A stretch of DNA of 41,104 nt from Candidatus Melainabacteria bacterium (GCA_013286945.1 JABDET010000005.1:1-41104), one strand, 5' to 3'. Positions 15,305-24,290 are shown, counted from the first letter of the stretch. Numbers and translations are program-made. The notes: generated from the sequence alone by a model not told the origin.

Positions 15305-17425
15305 TTGTTTGAAAAGCTGGCTGAGCTTAATCCGCGCCAGCGTGAAGCGGCTGCCTGCCTTGAAGGTCCTTTACTCATTCTTGCTGGCGCAGGAAGCGGA
15401 AAAACTCGTACCCTCACGTATCGGATTGCGCATCTCCTCCATGAAGGAATTCTTCCCCAAAACATTCTTGCAGTAACATTCACAAACAAAGCGGCTCAAG
15501 AAATGAAGGAAAGGGTCGCCAAACTCTTGCACCACCGATCAACTGGATTAGCGATGGGAACCTTCCATTCGATTTGTGTTCGAATTCTCCGTAAGGAAGC
15601 TCATCATCTTGGTCTCGATAATGACTTTAGCATCTTTGATGAATCGGATCAGATGTCTCTGATTCGTGAGATTTTAAAGGAGTTGGAGTTGGATTCCACT
15701 CGGCATCACCCACGTGCTATCTTAAGTGCCATTTCTGCCGCTAAGAACCGAAAGGCCAACTTAAGCCGATTTGGGAGTGGCTATTTTGAAGAGATGGTGC
15801 TTGGGATATACAAACATTATCAAAACAAGCTTCGAGAATTTCACGGGTTTGATTTTGATGATCTCCTTTTAGAAACAATGCGCTTGTTTGAAGAACACGC
15901 GGAGGTTCGTTCTCGTTATGAAGACCTTTATCGCTATGTTCTTGTGGATGAATATCAAGATGTCAACTTTAGCCAATATCGGTTGGTTAAGCTTGTCTCT
16001 GACCGCCATCGCAACCTGTGCGTGGTGGGGGATGACGACCAAAGCATTTACAGCTTTCGTGGAGCTGACGTCGGGTTGATACTTCGTTTTGAAGAAGACT
16101 TTCCCGATGCCAAAGTTATCCGGCTTGAACAAAACTATCGCTCAACAGGAACCATTCTCGATGCAGCCAATGCCATTTCGGCTAGGAATCAGCGAAGAAA
16201 ACCGAAGAAACTTTGGACCGAAAACCAGTCTGGGGAAAAAATTGCTTTGTATGAAGCATTGAATGAAAGAGAAGAAGCTCGTTTCGTTTTCGAAGAAATT
16301 CAAAAAAGCATTCGTCAGGATGGTCGTTCCCCCAAGGACTTCGTGATTTTGTATCGCACCAATGCTCAGTCTCGTGCCTTGGAAGAAGTGCTACTTCAGC
16401 GCGGAATTCCTTATCATTTGGTGGGCGGGGTCCGATTTTATGATCGAAAAGAGATTAAAGACATTCTGGCTTACCTAAAAGTTTTGGTTAATCCTTATGA
16501 TACCTTAAGCATACGCCGCATCTTGAATGCCCCCCCGCGAGGTCTTGGAAAAGCCACCTTAAAGAAATTGGAAGACTTCGCTGCGGGAAAAGGGGAAAGT
16601 CTCTTTTATTCCTTGATGCATTTGGACGAGGTTCCAGAGCTGAGGGGGAAGGCTTCGCAAACCCTGGGAAGCTTTGTGCAGCTGTTGGTGGAACTGATCG
16701 AGCTTAAGAAAACATCGGGGATTACCTCGTTGGTGAAAAGTGTGATGAGTAAGTCGGGTTATCTTGAGGCTTTGGAAGAGGAAGGGGACGCTGAAGCCGC
16801 GAGCCGTCTTGAAAACTGCCAGGAGCTCTTGAGTGTCACGCACGATTTTGAAAAAAATGCGGATGAAAACTCCCTTGAGGCTTTTCTTTTTCATGTTTCG
16901 CTCTTGAGCGATACAGACTCCCTGAAAGAAGGGAATGAATCGGTTACCCTCATGACCCTTCATGCCGCTAAAGGACTTGAGTTCCCCGTTGTGTTCATGA
17001 TCGGCATGGAAGAAGGGGTGTTCCCTCACAGTCGCTCGCTCCTGGAAGAGGGTGAGGTTGAAGAAGAGCGTCGCCTTTGTTACGTGGGGGTCACTCGAGC
17101 GATGGAAAAGCTGCACCTGGTGCGAGCTTATGAGCGAACGCTTTATGGAATGACAAACTTCGGAGAACCTTCCCGATTTCTCGAGGAAATTCCCGGTGAA
17201 TTGGTTTCGTTTAAAAGCCAACGCGAGGCCGGGGGTCGCATTTCGTGGGAAGGGAGTGCGGCTGGATTAAGCTTACGCCCTGGGGATCGTCTTCATCATG
17301 GTGAATGGGGGAAAGGGGTTGTGATTCAGCGGAACAATGGTGAAGTCACGGTTGCTTTCGAGGGGGTTGGGCTGAAACGCCTGCCAGTTGAGGACGCTGT
17401 TGAGATGCGGGCGCCGAGGGGCTAG
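15305..17425 (+). CDS. pcrA: ATP-dependent DNA helicase PcrA/UvrD (superfamily 1)
   Basis: 706 residues from TTG 15305, with GAGGGA upstream. It unwinds DNA 3' to 5' in nucleotide excision and mismatch repair and removes RecA from DNA. Motifs in order: Q-motif LNPRQREAA, Walker A AGAGSGKT (27-34), FTNKAAQEMKER, motif II VDEYQD (about 214), motif III GDDDQSIYSFRGAD, motif IV LEQNYRST, motif V VTLMTLHAAKGLEF and motif VI EERRLCYVGVTRA. A Tudor-like C-terminal segment (GDRLHHGEWGKGVVIQ), as in PcrA, follows. It overlaps the convergent protease gene by 80 bases. Confidence 0.95.
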   Translation: MFEKLAELNPRQREAAACLEGPLLILAGAGSGKTRTLTYRIAHLLHEGILPQNILAVTFTNKAAQEMKERVAKLLHHRSTGLAMGTFHSICVRILRKEAHHLGLDNDFSIFDESDQMSLIREILKELELDSTRHHPRAILSAISAAKNRKANLSRFGSGYFEEMVLGIYKHYQNKLREFHGFDFDDLLLETMRLFEEHAEVRSRYEDLYRYVLVDEYQDVNFSQYRLVKLVSDRHRNLCVVGDDDQSIYSFRGADVGLILRFEEDFPDAKVIRLEQNYRSTGTILDAANAISARNQRRKPKKLWTENQSGEKIALYEALNEREEARFVFEEIQKSIRQDGRSPKDFVILYRTNAQSRALEEVLLQRGIPYHLVGGVRFYDRKEIKDILAYLKVLVNPYDTLSIRRILNAPPRGLGKATLKKLEDFAAGKGESLFYSLMHLDEVPELRGKASQTLGSFVQLLVELIELKKTSGITSLVKSVMSKSGYLEALEEEGDAEAASRLENCQELLSVTHDFEKNADENSLEAFLFHVSLLSDTDSLKEGNESVTLMTLHAAKGLEFPVVFMIGMEEGVFPHSRSLLEEGEVEEERRLCYVGVTRAMEKLHLVRAYERTLYGMTNFGEPSRFLEEIPGELVSFKSQREAGGRISWEGSAAGLSLRPGDRLHHGEWGKGVVIQRNNGEVTVAFEGVGLKRLPVEDAVEMRAPRG

Positions 17426-18254
17426 CCGTTTTCTTTGCGTCTTCGGGGAAAATGAAGTGGGGAGTTGTGATCAGATGTTTCACGGCACCATACCACTCTG
17501 GATTGAGTGATCGCAATTCCGCTTCTCTTTCTGGCTTTACCCAAGCCGCCACATATTCAGCAACGAATTCGTCTTTGTAAAACAGATCACGAAAGGGAGC
17601 ACTTAGGAAGTAGTGCACTGTGGTTGGGTGAGCTCTCATAAGCTTCCTTTCAAACCATTGAGCATATTGTGGCGCCGATTCTCGGAGCGCATGAAGCAGA
17701 GGATGAGCCACCTCGTGGATCGCGATCGGATGGGCATTCCCTATCGATTCCTCGCGAATAAACATGGTTCTATAATGAGGGATGTAGGCCGCTTTTATCT
17801 GTTTTGCCGGGTTTTGCCAATCTTGCAGAATTTGATGATCCACCGGGTGTATGCGAAGCATTATTCCTGTCTTAGGTTGTCGGTAATTGTAATAGCCGGG
17901 AAGGGTGTCGGGAGGAACTTCACGGAAAACTCCGCTGTCCAACAGACTCTCTGGAGAAGATAACCCACCTCTTATGATGATGATTCTAGTTCTGTGGAAT
18001 TGAAGAGTCTTAAATATGTGCATCGGAAGAATCGACAGTTCCTGGCACAGCTTCTTCGTGGCGTCAGCTGGAGGCGGGCCATTCAACGTTGGTACTACCA
18101 TCCCCTGAATGATTTGATCTTTTTGTTCTTCTTCAGTTAAGACTTTTTTCTGTTGGGTTTGCGTCGCGGAAGTGTCGCCTGCCAAACTTGGTTGAGCCAA
18201 GAGCGGAGGGAAAACGATAGACGCTGTCAGGACAGCTACCCTTGCGATCTTCAT
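17346..18254 (-). CDS. Predicted secreted zinc metalloprotease (HExxH, ATLF-like)
   Basis: 302 residues. A signal peptide (MKIARVAVLTASIVFPPLLA, likely cut after SLA at 23-25) precedes a domain with HEVAH at 180-184 and, about 45 residues on, YKDEFVAEYVAAW with E229 or E233 as possible third ligand. The spacing and the late acidic motif recall anthrax lethal-factor-like and Pro-Pro endopeptidase domains, but the match is by motif only. The C-terminus is a Pro/Ala/Gln-rich tail (about 275-302). There is no Shine-Dalgarno before ATG 18254. A Fur-box-like sequence covers the promoter region just upstream. The last 80 bases lie inside the 3' end of pcrA. Substrate unknown. Confidence 0.7.
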   Translation of the reverse strand: MKIARVAVLTASIVFPPLLAQPSLAGDTSATQTQQKKVLTEEEQKDQIIQGMVVPTLNGPPPADATKKLCQELSILPMHIFKTLQFHRTRIIIIRGGLSSPESLLDSGVFREVPPDTLPGYYNYRQPKTGIMLRIHPVDHQILQDWQNPAKQIKAAYIPHYRTMFIREESIGNAHPIAIHEVAHPLLHALRESAPQYAQWFERKLMRAHPTTVHYFLSAPFRDLFYKDEFVAEYVAAWVKPEREAELRSLNPEWYGAVKHLITTPHFIFPEDAKKTASPSAPASQQRPQLAGVSAQPPRKQP

Positions 18255-18258
18255 TTGA

Positions 18259-18277
18259 TATAATCATTATCATAATC
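18259..18277 (-). promoter_or_regulatory. Fur-box-like operator upstream of the metalloprotease gene
   Basis: On the minus strand this site reads GATTATGATAATGATTATA and agrees with the classical 19-bp Fur consensus at 16 of 19 positions by hand count. It ends 4 bases before the start codon and overlaps a possible TTGAAC-N17-TATATC promoter. Iron-dependent repression would be the expected control if a Fur protein is present. No fur gene is in the window. Confidence 0.5.
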
Positions 18278-18335
18278 AAGTTCAAAGCGCTAGTGGATAA
18301 CTCACCATGAGTGTTAACAAATCATGAACAATTGG

Positions 18336-18899
18336 TCAAGTCAGAAGAAGTTCATCGTACCTTGCGCGAAGCATTTGCATGTCTTCCCACACCAGGCGCT
18401 TCATGTTCGGGTTCCGAAGAAGATACGCGGGATGAAAGGTGGCAAGAAGTGGGACTTCTTGGTACTGGTGAAACCTTCCGCGAAGTTTGGAAATTTTCTC
18501 ATCGGTTCGGAGCAGGGTTTGGGCAGCGAAGGTTCCCAGGGCACATACGAGATCGGGACGCAGCGCGCGAAGTTGGGCATGCAGGTAAGGTTCGCAACAC
18601 TCAATCTCGTGAGGTAATGGATTTCGATTGTTGGGTGGACGACATTTCAGAATATTGGTAATAAAAACATCATCCCGGTCAAAACCAATGGCGGCTAGAA
18701 TTTTCGTGAGGAGTTGACCTGCGGCTCCAACAAACGGTTCTCCTTGCAAATCTTCGTCTCTTCCAGGTGCTTCCCCGATGATAACCAGCTTCGCATGTGG
18801 ATTCCCCACACCCGGAACCGCGCGGGTACGGGTGTGGGATAATTCGCACTTGGTGCAACCCTTGATTTTTTCTGCTAGGGTCTCAAGTGTTTCTATCAT
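18336..18899 (-). CDS. Uracil-DNA glycosylase, family 4 (iron-sulfur type)
   Basis: 187 residues. It removes uracil from DNA to start base-excision repair. The four iron-sulfur cysteines of family 4 are visible as C15 and C18 (GCTKCELSH), C86 (LKCRPP) and C102 (or C101). The active-site motif is GEAPGRDED (42-50) with [11 protein letters not shown], and the DNA-intercalation motif HPAYLLRNP comes near 155. The length fits the family. Its start directly follows the stop of the mscS-like gene, so the two are co-transcribed. Confidence 0.95.
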   Translation of the reverse strand: MIETLETLAEKIKGCTKCELSHTRTRAVPGVGNPHAKLVIIGEAPGRDEDLQGEPFVGAAGQLLTKILAAIGFDRDDVFITNILKCRPPNNRNPLPHEIECCEPYLHAQLRALRPDLVCALGTFAAQTLLRTDEKISKLRGRFHQYQEVPLLATFHPAYLLRNPNMKRLVWEDMQMLRARYDELLLT

Positions 18900-19916
18900 T
18901 TATATCTGACTCATGTGGACCACGCGCTGGGGGAGTGAGAACCGAATGCCTGCGTCGCGGTAATTCTTGGTAAGTGCCTTAATGAATTCATGGACCAGAA
19001 GAAGTCGAAGATTAATTTCTGGGGCTCGCAAATAAACGGTAAACTCGATGCCAGAGTCTCCGAACGAATGAAAGCGAACTGTCGCGGGCTGCTGATCGGG
19101 AGGCGCATTCATTTTTTCCATGACATCTTTCGCGGTTTCAAGCGTCACTTGTTCGACCTTTTCGAGATCGTTTCCATAGTCAACATGCACTTCAACCGGA
19201 GTGGAAAAATCGGGTGTGGGGTGGGCAAGGTTTGTCAGGACACTTTGGGAAGCCTTGGCTGTGGGGACATAAATCATCATGCTGGAGAGTGTTTTCAAGT
19301 GAATGGTTCGTAAACCCACATCTACAACAAAGCCTTCTTGGCCGGTTTCGAGTTTGATGTAGTCGCCAATCTGGATGATCCGGCTGGTCAAAATATAGAT
19401 TCCAGCAAAAAGATTCGATAACGTGTCTTGAAGTCCCAAAGCAACCGCCAATGAACCAATGCCTAACGCGGTGAGAAGTGGAGCTATGGCAATGCCAAGA
19501 ATAGAGAAAACCATGAGGATGGCGATGATCATCACCAAGATGCGAACCAGATTGACGGTGAGTGTGGTGGCAGGCAGGTCGATTGGACCTCTTCCCATTT
19601 TTTCGCGCAGGAGAACAATGAGAAAATCGGCCAAGGCAAGCCCCACAGAAAAAATCAGAATGCAGTCGAGTGTCTTGTGGATCTTCACCCAGTGCTCGGG
19701 AGGGATGGCAACAAAAAAGGGAAGGAGTTCCACCCCAAGGCAAGCCATCCATAAAACCAGATAGCGTGAAAGGGCTAAACTCTCTCCGGGCTTAGTTTCC
19801 ACGTTGAAGCGCCTAAGCAGGCTTGATAAAATGGGAAGACTCGTCTGCTTCAAAACGTAGCCAAAGACAAGGGAACCAGTTAGAATAAGAAGAGCGATGG
19901 TCCAGGGATAAATCAT
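18900..19916 (-). CDS. Small-conductance mechanosensitive channel (MscS family)
   Basis: 338 residues with four or five membrane helices in the first 170, then the MscS pore helix and beta domain: [20 protein letters not shown] (glycine/alanine-packed pore helix), [33 protein letters not shown] and [19 protein letters not shown]. The cytoplasmic alpha/beta domain includes [19 protein letters not shown]. Such channels open under membrane tension to relieve osmotic downshock. No clear ribosome site precedes ATG 19916. It lies between the SPOR gene, 45 bases upstream, and the glycosylase gene, directly downstream. Confidence 0.93.
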   Translation of the reverse strand: MIYPWTIALLILTGSLVFGYVLKQTSLPILSSLLRRFNVETKPGESLALSRYLVLWMACLGVELLPFFVAIPPEHWVKIHKTLDCILIFSVGLALADFLIVLLREKMGRGPIDLPATTLTVNLVRILVMIIAILMVFSILGIAIAPLLTALGIGSLAVALGLQDTLSNLFAGIYILTSRIIQIGDYIKLETGQEGFVVDVGLRTIHLKTLSSMMIYVPTAKASQSVLTNLAHPTPDFSTPVEVHVDYGNDLEKVEQVTLETAKDVMEKMNAPPDQQPATVRFHSFGDSGIEFTVYLRAPEINLRLLLVHEFIKALTKNYRDAGIRFSLPQRVVHMSQI

Positions 19917-19961
19917 CAGTGCGTACGGGAAATGAGAAATGAGTGACGAGGAGAGGCTTCG

Positions 19962-20639
19962 TCAGTGTGTATTTTCATCACCTAAGACAAAGGCTTGGTA
20001 ACCTTTTCCACTCAGCTCTTGGGCAATCGACTGTGCTTCTTCCTTCGAGTCATAAGGACCCACCCAAACTCGATAATAAGCCCCTTCAGGGTGTGAGATC
20101 ATCTCGAGCCCGCTCCCATACCCTTCGGTTTGGAGATGACTCAACAAATCTTTGGCGTTCTCTGAGCTCGCAAACAAGCCGGCTTGGATTCGGAATTTTA
20201 CACTTCCCTTAAAAGGAACGACCGCCGTGGTTTTGTTCTTTGCGGTTTCGGCTGGACTTGCTGCGGTGACAGGCTTGTCTTCTTGTCCGTTGGATTGGGT
20301 AGCCTCTTGGCTTTTTTGTGTTTCGGTCGACTGCGTTGGTTCCGATTGTCCCGTTTGTCCCATGGCGGGCGGAGGAACAACCAATGGAGGAGACGCAATG
20401 TTTTGCCTCTCAGGTGACAGGGTGGATGATTGCATAACGTCATTGAGGGGGGGATTCGGTGGGGTGTACACCACCGCAGGGGGAGGAGCTTTGATCCCGG
20501 TCCTCGATTCCAGCAACTTATTACCAAACCAACGCCCTAAAAAGATAGAACCTGCAAAGGTGAGAACTGCCGTGAGAATAACCATGCCCCACTTAATCTC
20601 GTTATCTGAGCTGAGTGATCGTTTCGAGGCATACGGCAT
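19962..20639 (-). CDS. SPOR-domain membrane protein
   Basis: 225 residues: a short cytoplasmic tail, one membrane helix at about 17-37 (WGMVILTAVLTFAGSIFLGR), a long Pro/Thr/Gln/Ser-rich linker (about 50-145) and a C-terminal SPOR domain (about 148-221: FRIQAGLFASSENAKDLLSHL, then YYRVWVGPYDSKEEAQSIAQ). SPOR domains bind septal peptidoglycan lacking stem peptides, so a role at the division site or in wall remodelling is likely. AAGGAG 8 bases upstream fixes the start. It leads a minus-strand unit with the mscS-like and glycosylase genes. Confidence 0.92.
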   Translation of the reverse strand: MPYASKRSLSSDNEIKWGMVILTAVLTFAGSIFLGRWFGNKLLESRTGIKAPPPAVVYTPPNPPLNDVMQSSTLSPERQNIASPPLVVPPPAMGQTGQSEPTQSTETQKSQEATQSNGQEDKPVTAASPAETAKNKTTAVVPFKGSVKFRIQAGLFASSENAKDLLSHLQTEGYGSGLEMISHPEGAYYRVWVGPYDSKEEAQSIAQELSGKGYQAFVLGDENTH

Positions 20640-20754
20640 TGGTGTTGCTCCTTGTCGTTTTAGAGATGGATAAGTGCTTTCCTTAAATTTCTTCCTTTTT
20701 CAAGGAATTTCCTTTGCCCAGAACGGGAAAGATGTGCTGTTATCGTGTTATTGC

Positions 20755-20788
20755 AAAAAGGAGAAGACGAGCCCTAACGCTCGTCTTC
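20755..20788 (-). terminator. Intrinsic terminator of the peroxiredoxin gene
   Basis: On the minus strand a perfect 10-bp stem GAAGACGAGC/GCTCGTCTTC with a 6-base loop is followed, after TCC, by TTTTT. Confidence 0.7.
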
Positions 20789-20807
20789 AATCGCAAATTC
20801 AAAATAG

Positions 20808-20832
20808 ATTCCTCAGCCTTCGGCCTCGGAAT
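20808..20832. repeat. Short palindromic repeat (ATTCC...GGAAT)
   Basis: ATTCC/GGAAT and GCC/GGC pair around TTC. It is of the same general kind as the repeat at 7107-7131 and lies 11 bases past the peroxiredoxin stop. Confidence 0.45.
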
Positions 20833-20843
20833 GACACTCGGGT

Positions 20844-21440
20844 TTAGGGGGGGGTCAAATGTTTCTGGCCAGGCTTCCAGTCTACGCCGCACAGCCCGCC
20901 GGATTGAAGGGCTTGAAGAACTCGGACCACTTCTTGAGTGCTTCGTCCAACGCCGGTGGAATGAACCACTTGCCACTGTAGGATTCCTTCGGGATCGATG
21001 ATGAAAGTGCCACGAAGAGAAAAGCCTTTCTCGTTAATCAAGATCCCATAAGTTCGGCTGACTTCTTTGGTTAAGTCAGAAAGGATCGGGTAGGGAATTT
21101 TCCCAGCGTGTTTGGCTTCAATCCATGCTTTATGGGTGAAAACACTATCCACGCTCATGGCAAAAACTTCGGCATTGAGTTTCTTGAATTCTTGGTGCAG
21201 GTTCTTGAAGCCATCCACTTCGGTTTCGCAGACCGGAGTGAAATCAAGCGGGTATGAAAAAAGAACAACCCACTTGCCCCGGAGTCCCTTCAAGGAAAAT
21301 TCCTGAATTGTTCCTTCAGGGGTAACCCCTTGCATGCGCCACTCTGGAGCAGACAGTCCAACCTGCAACTGCGCGCTTACCCCATTTTTCTGCTTTAACG
21401 TCGTCTCTTCTTTTTGTCGTTCTTCAACTTGTACCGCCAT
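20844..21440 (-). CDS. Peroxiredoxin, AhpC/typical 2-Cys type
   Basis: 198 residues from ATG 21440, fixed by AAGGAGG 6 bases upstream. It reduces hydrogen peroxide and organic peroxides in the cytoplasm. The peroxidatic cysteine is C71 in DFTPVCETEV and the resolving cysteine C184 in GGLCGVDWKPGQ, so the typical dimeric 2-Cys mechanism is expected. About 25 extra N-terminal residues (MAVQVEERQKEETTLKQKNG) precede the thioredoxin-like fold. A hairpin lies in the leader directly before the ribosome site, and a terminator follows the gene. No AhpF-type reductase is nearby. The divergent neighbour is an Lrp/AsnC regulator. Confidence 0.95.
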   Translation of the reverse strand: MAVQVEERQKEETTLKQKNGVSAQLQVGLSAPEWRMQGVTPEGTIQEFSLKGLRGKWVVLFSYPLDFTPVCETEVDGFKNLHQEFKKLNAEVFAMSVDSVFTHKAWIEAKHAGKIPYPILSDLTKEVSRTYGILINEKGFSLRGTFIIDPEGILQWQVVHSTGVGRSTQEVVRVLQALQSGGLCGVDWKPGQKHLTPP

Positions 21441-21454
21441 CGCATTCCTCCTTC

Positions 21455-21476
21455 GGAGACACTGCAAAGTGTCCCC
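21455..21476 (-). repeat. Hairpin in the peroxiredoxin leader, related to GGGACACT repeats
   Basis: On the minus strand GGGGACACT pairs with AGTGTCTCC around TTGC. It ends 1 base before AAGGAGG, so in mRNA it could sheathe or present the ribosome site. The arm sequence matches the ends of the REP-like elements at 14554 and 14699. Confidence 0.55.
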
Positions 21477-21588
21477 ACGCTTAGGTTTATCGTTTCTTCC
21501 TTGCGACTTTGTTTCCCTCTTCCCTTAATTTGCTTCAATTGTCAGGAGGAAATCAGACGATTCATCTAAAATATATCAATAATAGAGA

Positions 21589-22065
21589 ATGATCGACGCT
21601 ATTGACTTAAAAATACTGAATATACTTCAGGACAATGCTCGGACTTCCAACGCGGAGATTGCGCGGAAGGTAGGGATGGCGCCATCGGCTATTTTTGAAC
21701 GGATTCGAAGGCTTGAAACCGATGGGATCATCCAAGGCTATGAAGCCAGGCTTGATCCGAAGAAAATCGGCATGAGTCTTGTTGCTTTTGTGTATGTGAA
21801 AGCCGAGGAGAAATGCGGCGAAATGAAAATTGCGGCACAATTGGGAAAGATTCCTGAAGTTCAGGAAGTGCACCACATCGCGGGTGAAGATTGTTATCTG
21901 GTCAAAGTACGCACGGCCAGCACCGACGCCTTGTGGGAGCTGTTGCGATCGCGATTTGGAAAAATTTCTTTATTGCGATCGACAAAAACCACGATTGTCT
22001 TAAGCACGAAGAAGGAAACTGCAAGGCTTCCCTTGGATGCCGATGCATTAAGAAAGGAAAGTTGA
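21589..22065 (+). CDS. Lrp/AsnC family transcriptional regulator
   Basis: 158 residues. An N-terminal winged helix-turn-helix (LKILNILQDNARTSNAEIAR, then APSAIFERIRRLETDGIIQG) is followed by a RAM/ligand-binding domain (about 65-140, with VAFVYVKAEEKCGEM and EVQEVHHIAGEDCYLVKVRT). It probably senses an amino acid or similar small molecule and controls the adjacent exporter gene, which starts 3 bases after its stop. The start at 21589 fits the family's N-terminus, although no strong ribosome site precedes it. It diverges from the peroxiredoxin gene. Confidence 0.93.
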   Translation: MIDAIDLKILNILQDNARTSNAEIARKVGMAPSAIFERIRRLETDGIIQGYEARLDPKKIGMSLVAFVYVKAEEKCGEMKIAAQLGKIPEVQEVHHIAGEDCYLVKVRTASTDALWELLRSRFGKISLLRSTKTTIVLSTKKETARLPLDADALRKES

Positions 22066-22067
22066 AC

Positions 22068-23051
22068 GTGTTACCAAGAAGCGAAGTTCGCTCGGTCAAG
22101 AGCCATTGGATCGTCTTCTCCTTAATCTCTCTTTATCTTGTTTGGGGATCGACTTATCTTGCGATTCGAATCGGGCTCGACAGCTATCCCCCCTTCTTGT
22201 TGGCTGCCATTCGATATGTTCTGGCCGGAGGAGTTCTTTTTCTTTTCTTGCGATTTCAACGGTTCGCGATCCCGAGCAAGAAAGAATGGCTGAATTCGAC
22301 GCTCGTGGGTGGCTTGCTCTTGGTGGGTGGAAACGGCGGGGTTACGCTGGCCGAAAAATGGATTCCCACCGGCTTGACTGCCCTCATCATCGGAACCGTC
22401 CCCTTGTGGGCTGCTCTTTTCTCCAGCTGGTTTGGCCGTAAGCCATCTCGGGTGGAATGGATTGGATTGGGTGTCGGCTTTCTTGGGGTGGCCGCACTGA
22501 GCTTTAAAGGAAACCTGTGGTCTGCTCCATTGGGAGCCAGCATCGCCCTTGTTGCTGCAGCAAGTTGGGGACTCGGCGCGGTGTTAACACAACAGCTGAC
22601 CCTCCCAAGAGGGCTGATGTCAAGCGCTGCGCAAATGTTGACTGGGGGCGGACTTCTTCTTTTGTTAAGTTTTGTATTCGGAGAACACGTCCCAAGAAAC
22701 CCGAGCGAGGGCTCATGGTGGGCTTTGGTTTATTTGACGGTTTTCGGCTCTCTTGTCGGATATTGCATTTTCATGTTCCTTTTGAGTCGGGTTTCGTCAT
22801 CATTGGCCACGAGCTATGCTTATGTGAATCCGTTGGTTGCCGCATTTCTTGGGTGGCACTATAATGGAGAGACAATTACGGCTCCCATGATGTTGGCCGG
22901 ATTCGCGATCTTGCTTAGTGTAGCGCTTATCACCATCCAGCGAGGAACAACGGTGAAGATCGAACAAGAAAAGGCTTTTTCCGAGAATGAGCCCATTTCG
23001 TCCTCATGTGAAGATCAGGATTCAAATTGCGAACCCTGCTCCTCCAAGTAA
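22068..23051 (+). CDS. EamA/DMT family transporter
   Basis: 327 residues from GTG 22068, with AGGAAA upstream and the regulator's stop 3 bases before. Ten predicted membrane helices form two EamA repeats; the first begins SLYLVWGSTYLAIRIGLDSY and the second follows LGASIALVAAASWGLGAVLT. Relatives such as RhtA, YdcZ-like and PecM-type proteins export amino acids or metabolites. The Lrp/AsnC gene before it suggests an amino-acid-responsive exporter. The C-terminal tail is hydrophilic with several cysteines (SSSCEDQDSNCEPCSSK), which is unusual and could bind metal. Confidence 0.92.
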   Translation: MLPRSEVRSVKSHWIVFSLISLYLVWGSTYLAIRIGLDSYPPFLLAAIRYVLAGGVLFLFLRFQRFAIPSKKEWLNSTLVGGLLLVGGNGGVTLAEKWIPTGLTALIIGTVPLWAALFSSWFGRKPSRVEWIGLGVGFLGVAALSFKGNLWSAPLGASIALVAAASWGLGAVLTQQLTLPRGLMSSAAQMLTGGGLLLLLSFVFGEHVPRNPSEGSWWALVYLTVFGSLVGYCIFMFLLSRVSSSLATSYAYVNPLVAAFLGWHYNGETITAPMMLAGFAILLSVALITIQRGTTVKIEQEKAFSENEPISSSCEDQDSNCEPCSSK

Positions 23052-23143
23052 AGAGTAACTATTCAGGGGCTGACACTTTCAATAAACACTCGGTGGGTGG
23101 TTATCCGCACTCGCGACCCCTACAGGGCCAAGGGTGAAAAGGA

Positions 23144-23195
23144 ATCCAGCGGTTTATCGCATCGTGCGACCGCTGGATGAATTCATCCTGAATTC
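23144..23195 (+). repeat. Two-hairpin covarying element, copy 1
   Basis: Hairpin 1 is ATCCAGCGGT/ACCGCTGGAT (10 bp), with an inner CGCA/TGCG stem capped by TCG and a TTAT bulge. Hairpin 2 is GAATTC/GAATTC around ATCCT. GGAATCC/GGATTCC (23141-23147, 23205-23211) offer an alternative enclosing stem. It sits in the 258-base gap before the 23310 gene; the rest of that gap shows nothing clear except a possible TTGTTT-N18-TATGAT promoter (23262-23291). Confidence 0.7.
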
Positions 23196-23309
23196 ACGAA
23201 TAAAGGATTCCAAACCGGGCAAGTATAACAAAACGGCTACAATCTTTTAACATTTCTGATCTTGTTTCTATGCATCCGGATCGTGTATGATGATTCTAGG
23301 AGGCTAAAC

Positions 23310-24290
23310 GTGAAGAACTTTGGGGATGTCCGGTCACTCCTTTATCGGTACAGCAAGCTCACGTCCGAAACCAACCATGGGAAGGACAATCACGTTTCCT
23401 TTGAAAACCTGGTGCCTCCACTTTATAAGCGCCACTTGATTTCTCCCCACTGGCACTGCTATCGAACGGTCAAGTACATCATGGAGGAAGTCCAAGAGAA
23501 CCGACTCCCTGAAGTGGATGCCCATGAGGCCCTTTCGATCCTGAGTAAGGCTGTGAAAGCAGAGCTGCAGCTTATCACGGAGCAGCTTCGAACTTGGCGG
23601 AGTCAAAACCGATTTCCGAGAGTTCTGCATTTGCTCGGCGTTGTTTGCACAGAAATGATTGAAGCCTTGCATTTGTTTGGAAGCACACTGCATGACATGA
23701 ATAAGAGCCAAAACCAAAAAGCTTTACTTGAGTTCAAGCAAATCATCGAGGATCACGAATCACTGCGTGAGGAGTTAGTTTCTTATAATGAAGCGCGTGG
23801 ATGGTACCTTTTGGAGCGATTCCCTGGCCCATTCTCTCCCATGGTTTCTGTTTTGGGCTGGGGAATGGTCATGCACATTTCAGGGTCTTTTGAAGAGAAG
23901 CGTTTTCGCCACTTGTTGGCCATGGCCAACCAAGAATTCGAGAGGACGGTTCAAAAGTATGAGCTCGAATTTTCGGCTACCAACTTTTGGCAAGAGGCTA
24001 AACAGGAAGCCAGAACAGCGTATGGACTGATTTACGCTTCATTCTTTTCAGCGCTGAACGTGAACGGGACCGTGGATCCCTTGATTGTACGAGGGGCCTT
24101 GGCGATGTTGGCCCATGCGCTTAGCCGGCTTAATGCGTGCATTTTGAATTCCCATCCAGGAGACGCAAACAAGGGCTCAATGTTTTCAGCATCGACGCAA
24201 ACCCTCGTGGGAAAAAATACAATTCCCCGTCATCTCTTGGTCATGAACCAAGCTTTTTACCCAACCTCATCCGGCATTTCCTCGAATTAG
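23310..24290 (+). CDS. Hypothetical protein, helical, 326 residues
   Basis: I do not recognise this protein. GTG 23310 is chosen because AGGAGG lies 6 bases upstream. The product begins VKNFGDVRSLLYRYSKLTSE and is mostly helical and soluble. It has SILSKAVKAELQLITEQLRTW and several His/Trp/Tyr-rich helices, a more hydrophobic segment GALAMLAHALSRLNACILNS near 265, and a Ser/Thr-rich end. No signal peptide or catalytic motif is visible. It stands alone between two repeat-bearing spacers. A weak promoter (23262-23291) lies so close that its transcript would start about at the ribosome site, so the true promoter may be further up. Confidence 0.7.
   Translation: MKNFGDVRSLLYRYSKLTSETNHGKDNHVSFENLVPPLYKRHLISPHWHCYRTVKYIMEEVQENRLPEVDAHEALSILSKAVKAELQLITEQLRTWRSQNRFPRVLHLLGVVCTEMIEALHLFGSTLHDMNKSQNQKALLEFKQIIEDHESLREELVSYNEARGWYLLERFPGPFSPMVSVLGWGMVMHISGSFEEKRFRHLLAMANQEFERTVQKYELEFSATNFWQEAKQEARTAYGLIYASFFSALNVNGTVDPLIVRGALAMLAHALSRLNACILNSHPGDANKGSMFSASTQTLVGKNTIPRHLLVMNQAFYPTSSGISSN

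Noticed and set aside
16559-17221. 220-codon minus-strand ORF inside pcrA
   Set aside because: The plus strand encodes a complete helicase with all motifs. The antisense product has no recognisable domain or start signals.
23052-23309. tRNA or riboswitch before the 23310 gene
   Set aside because: No cloverleaf or known aptamer pattern could be formed; the hairpins belong to the repeat family.
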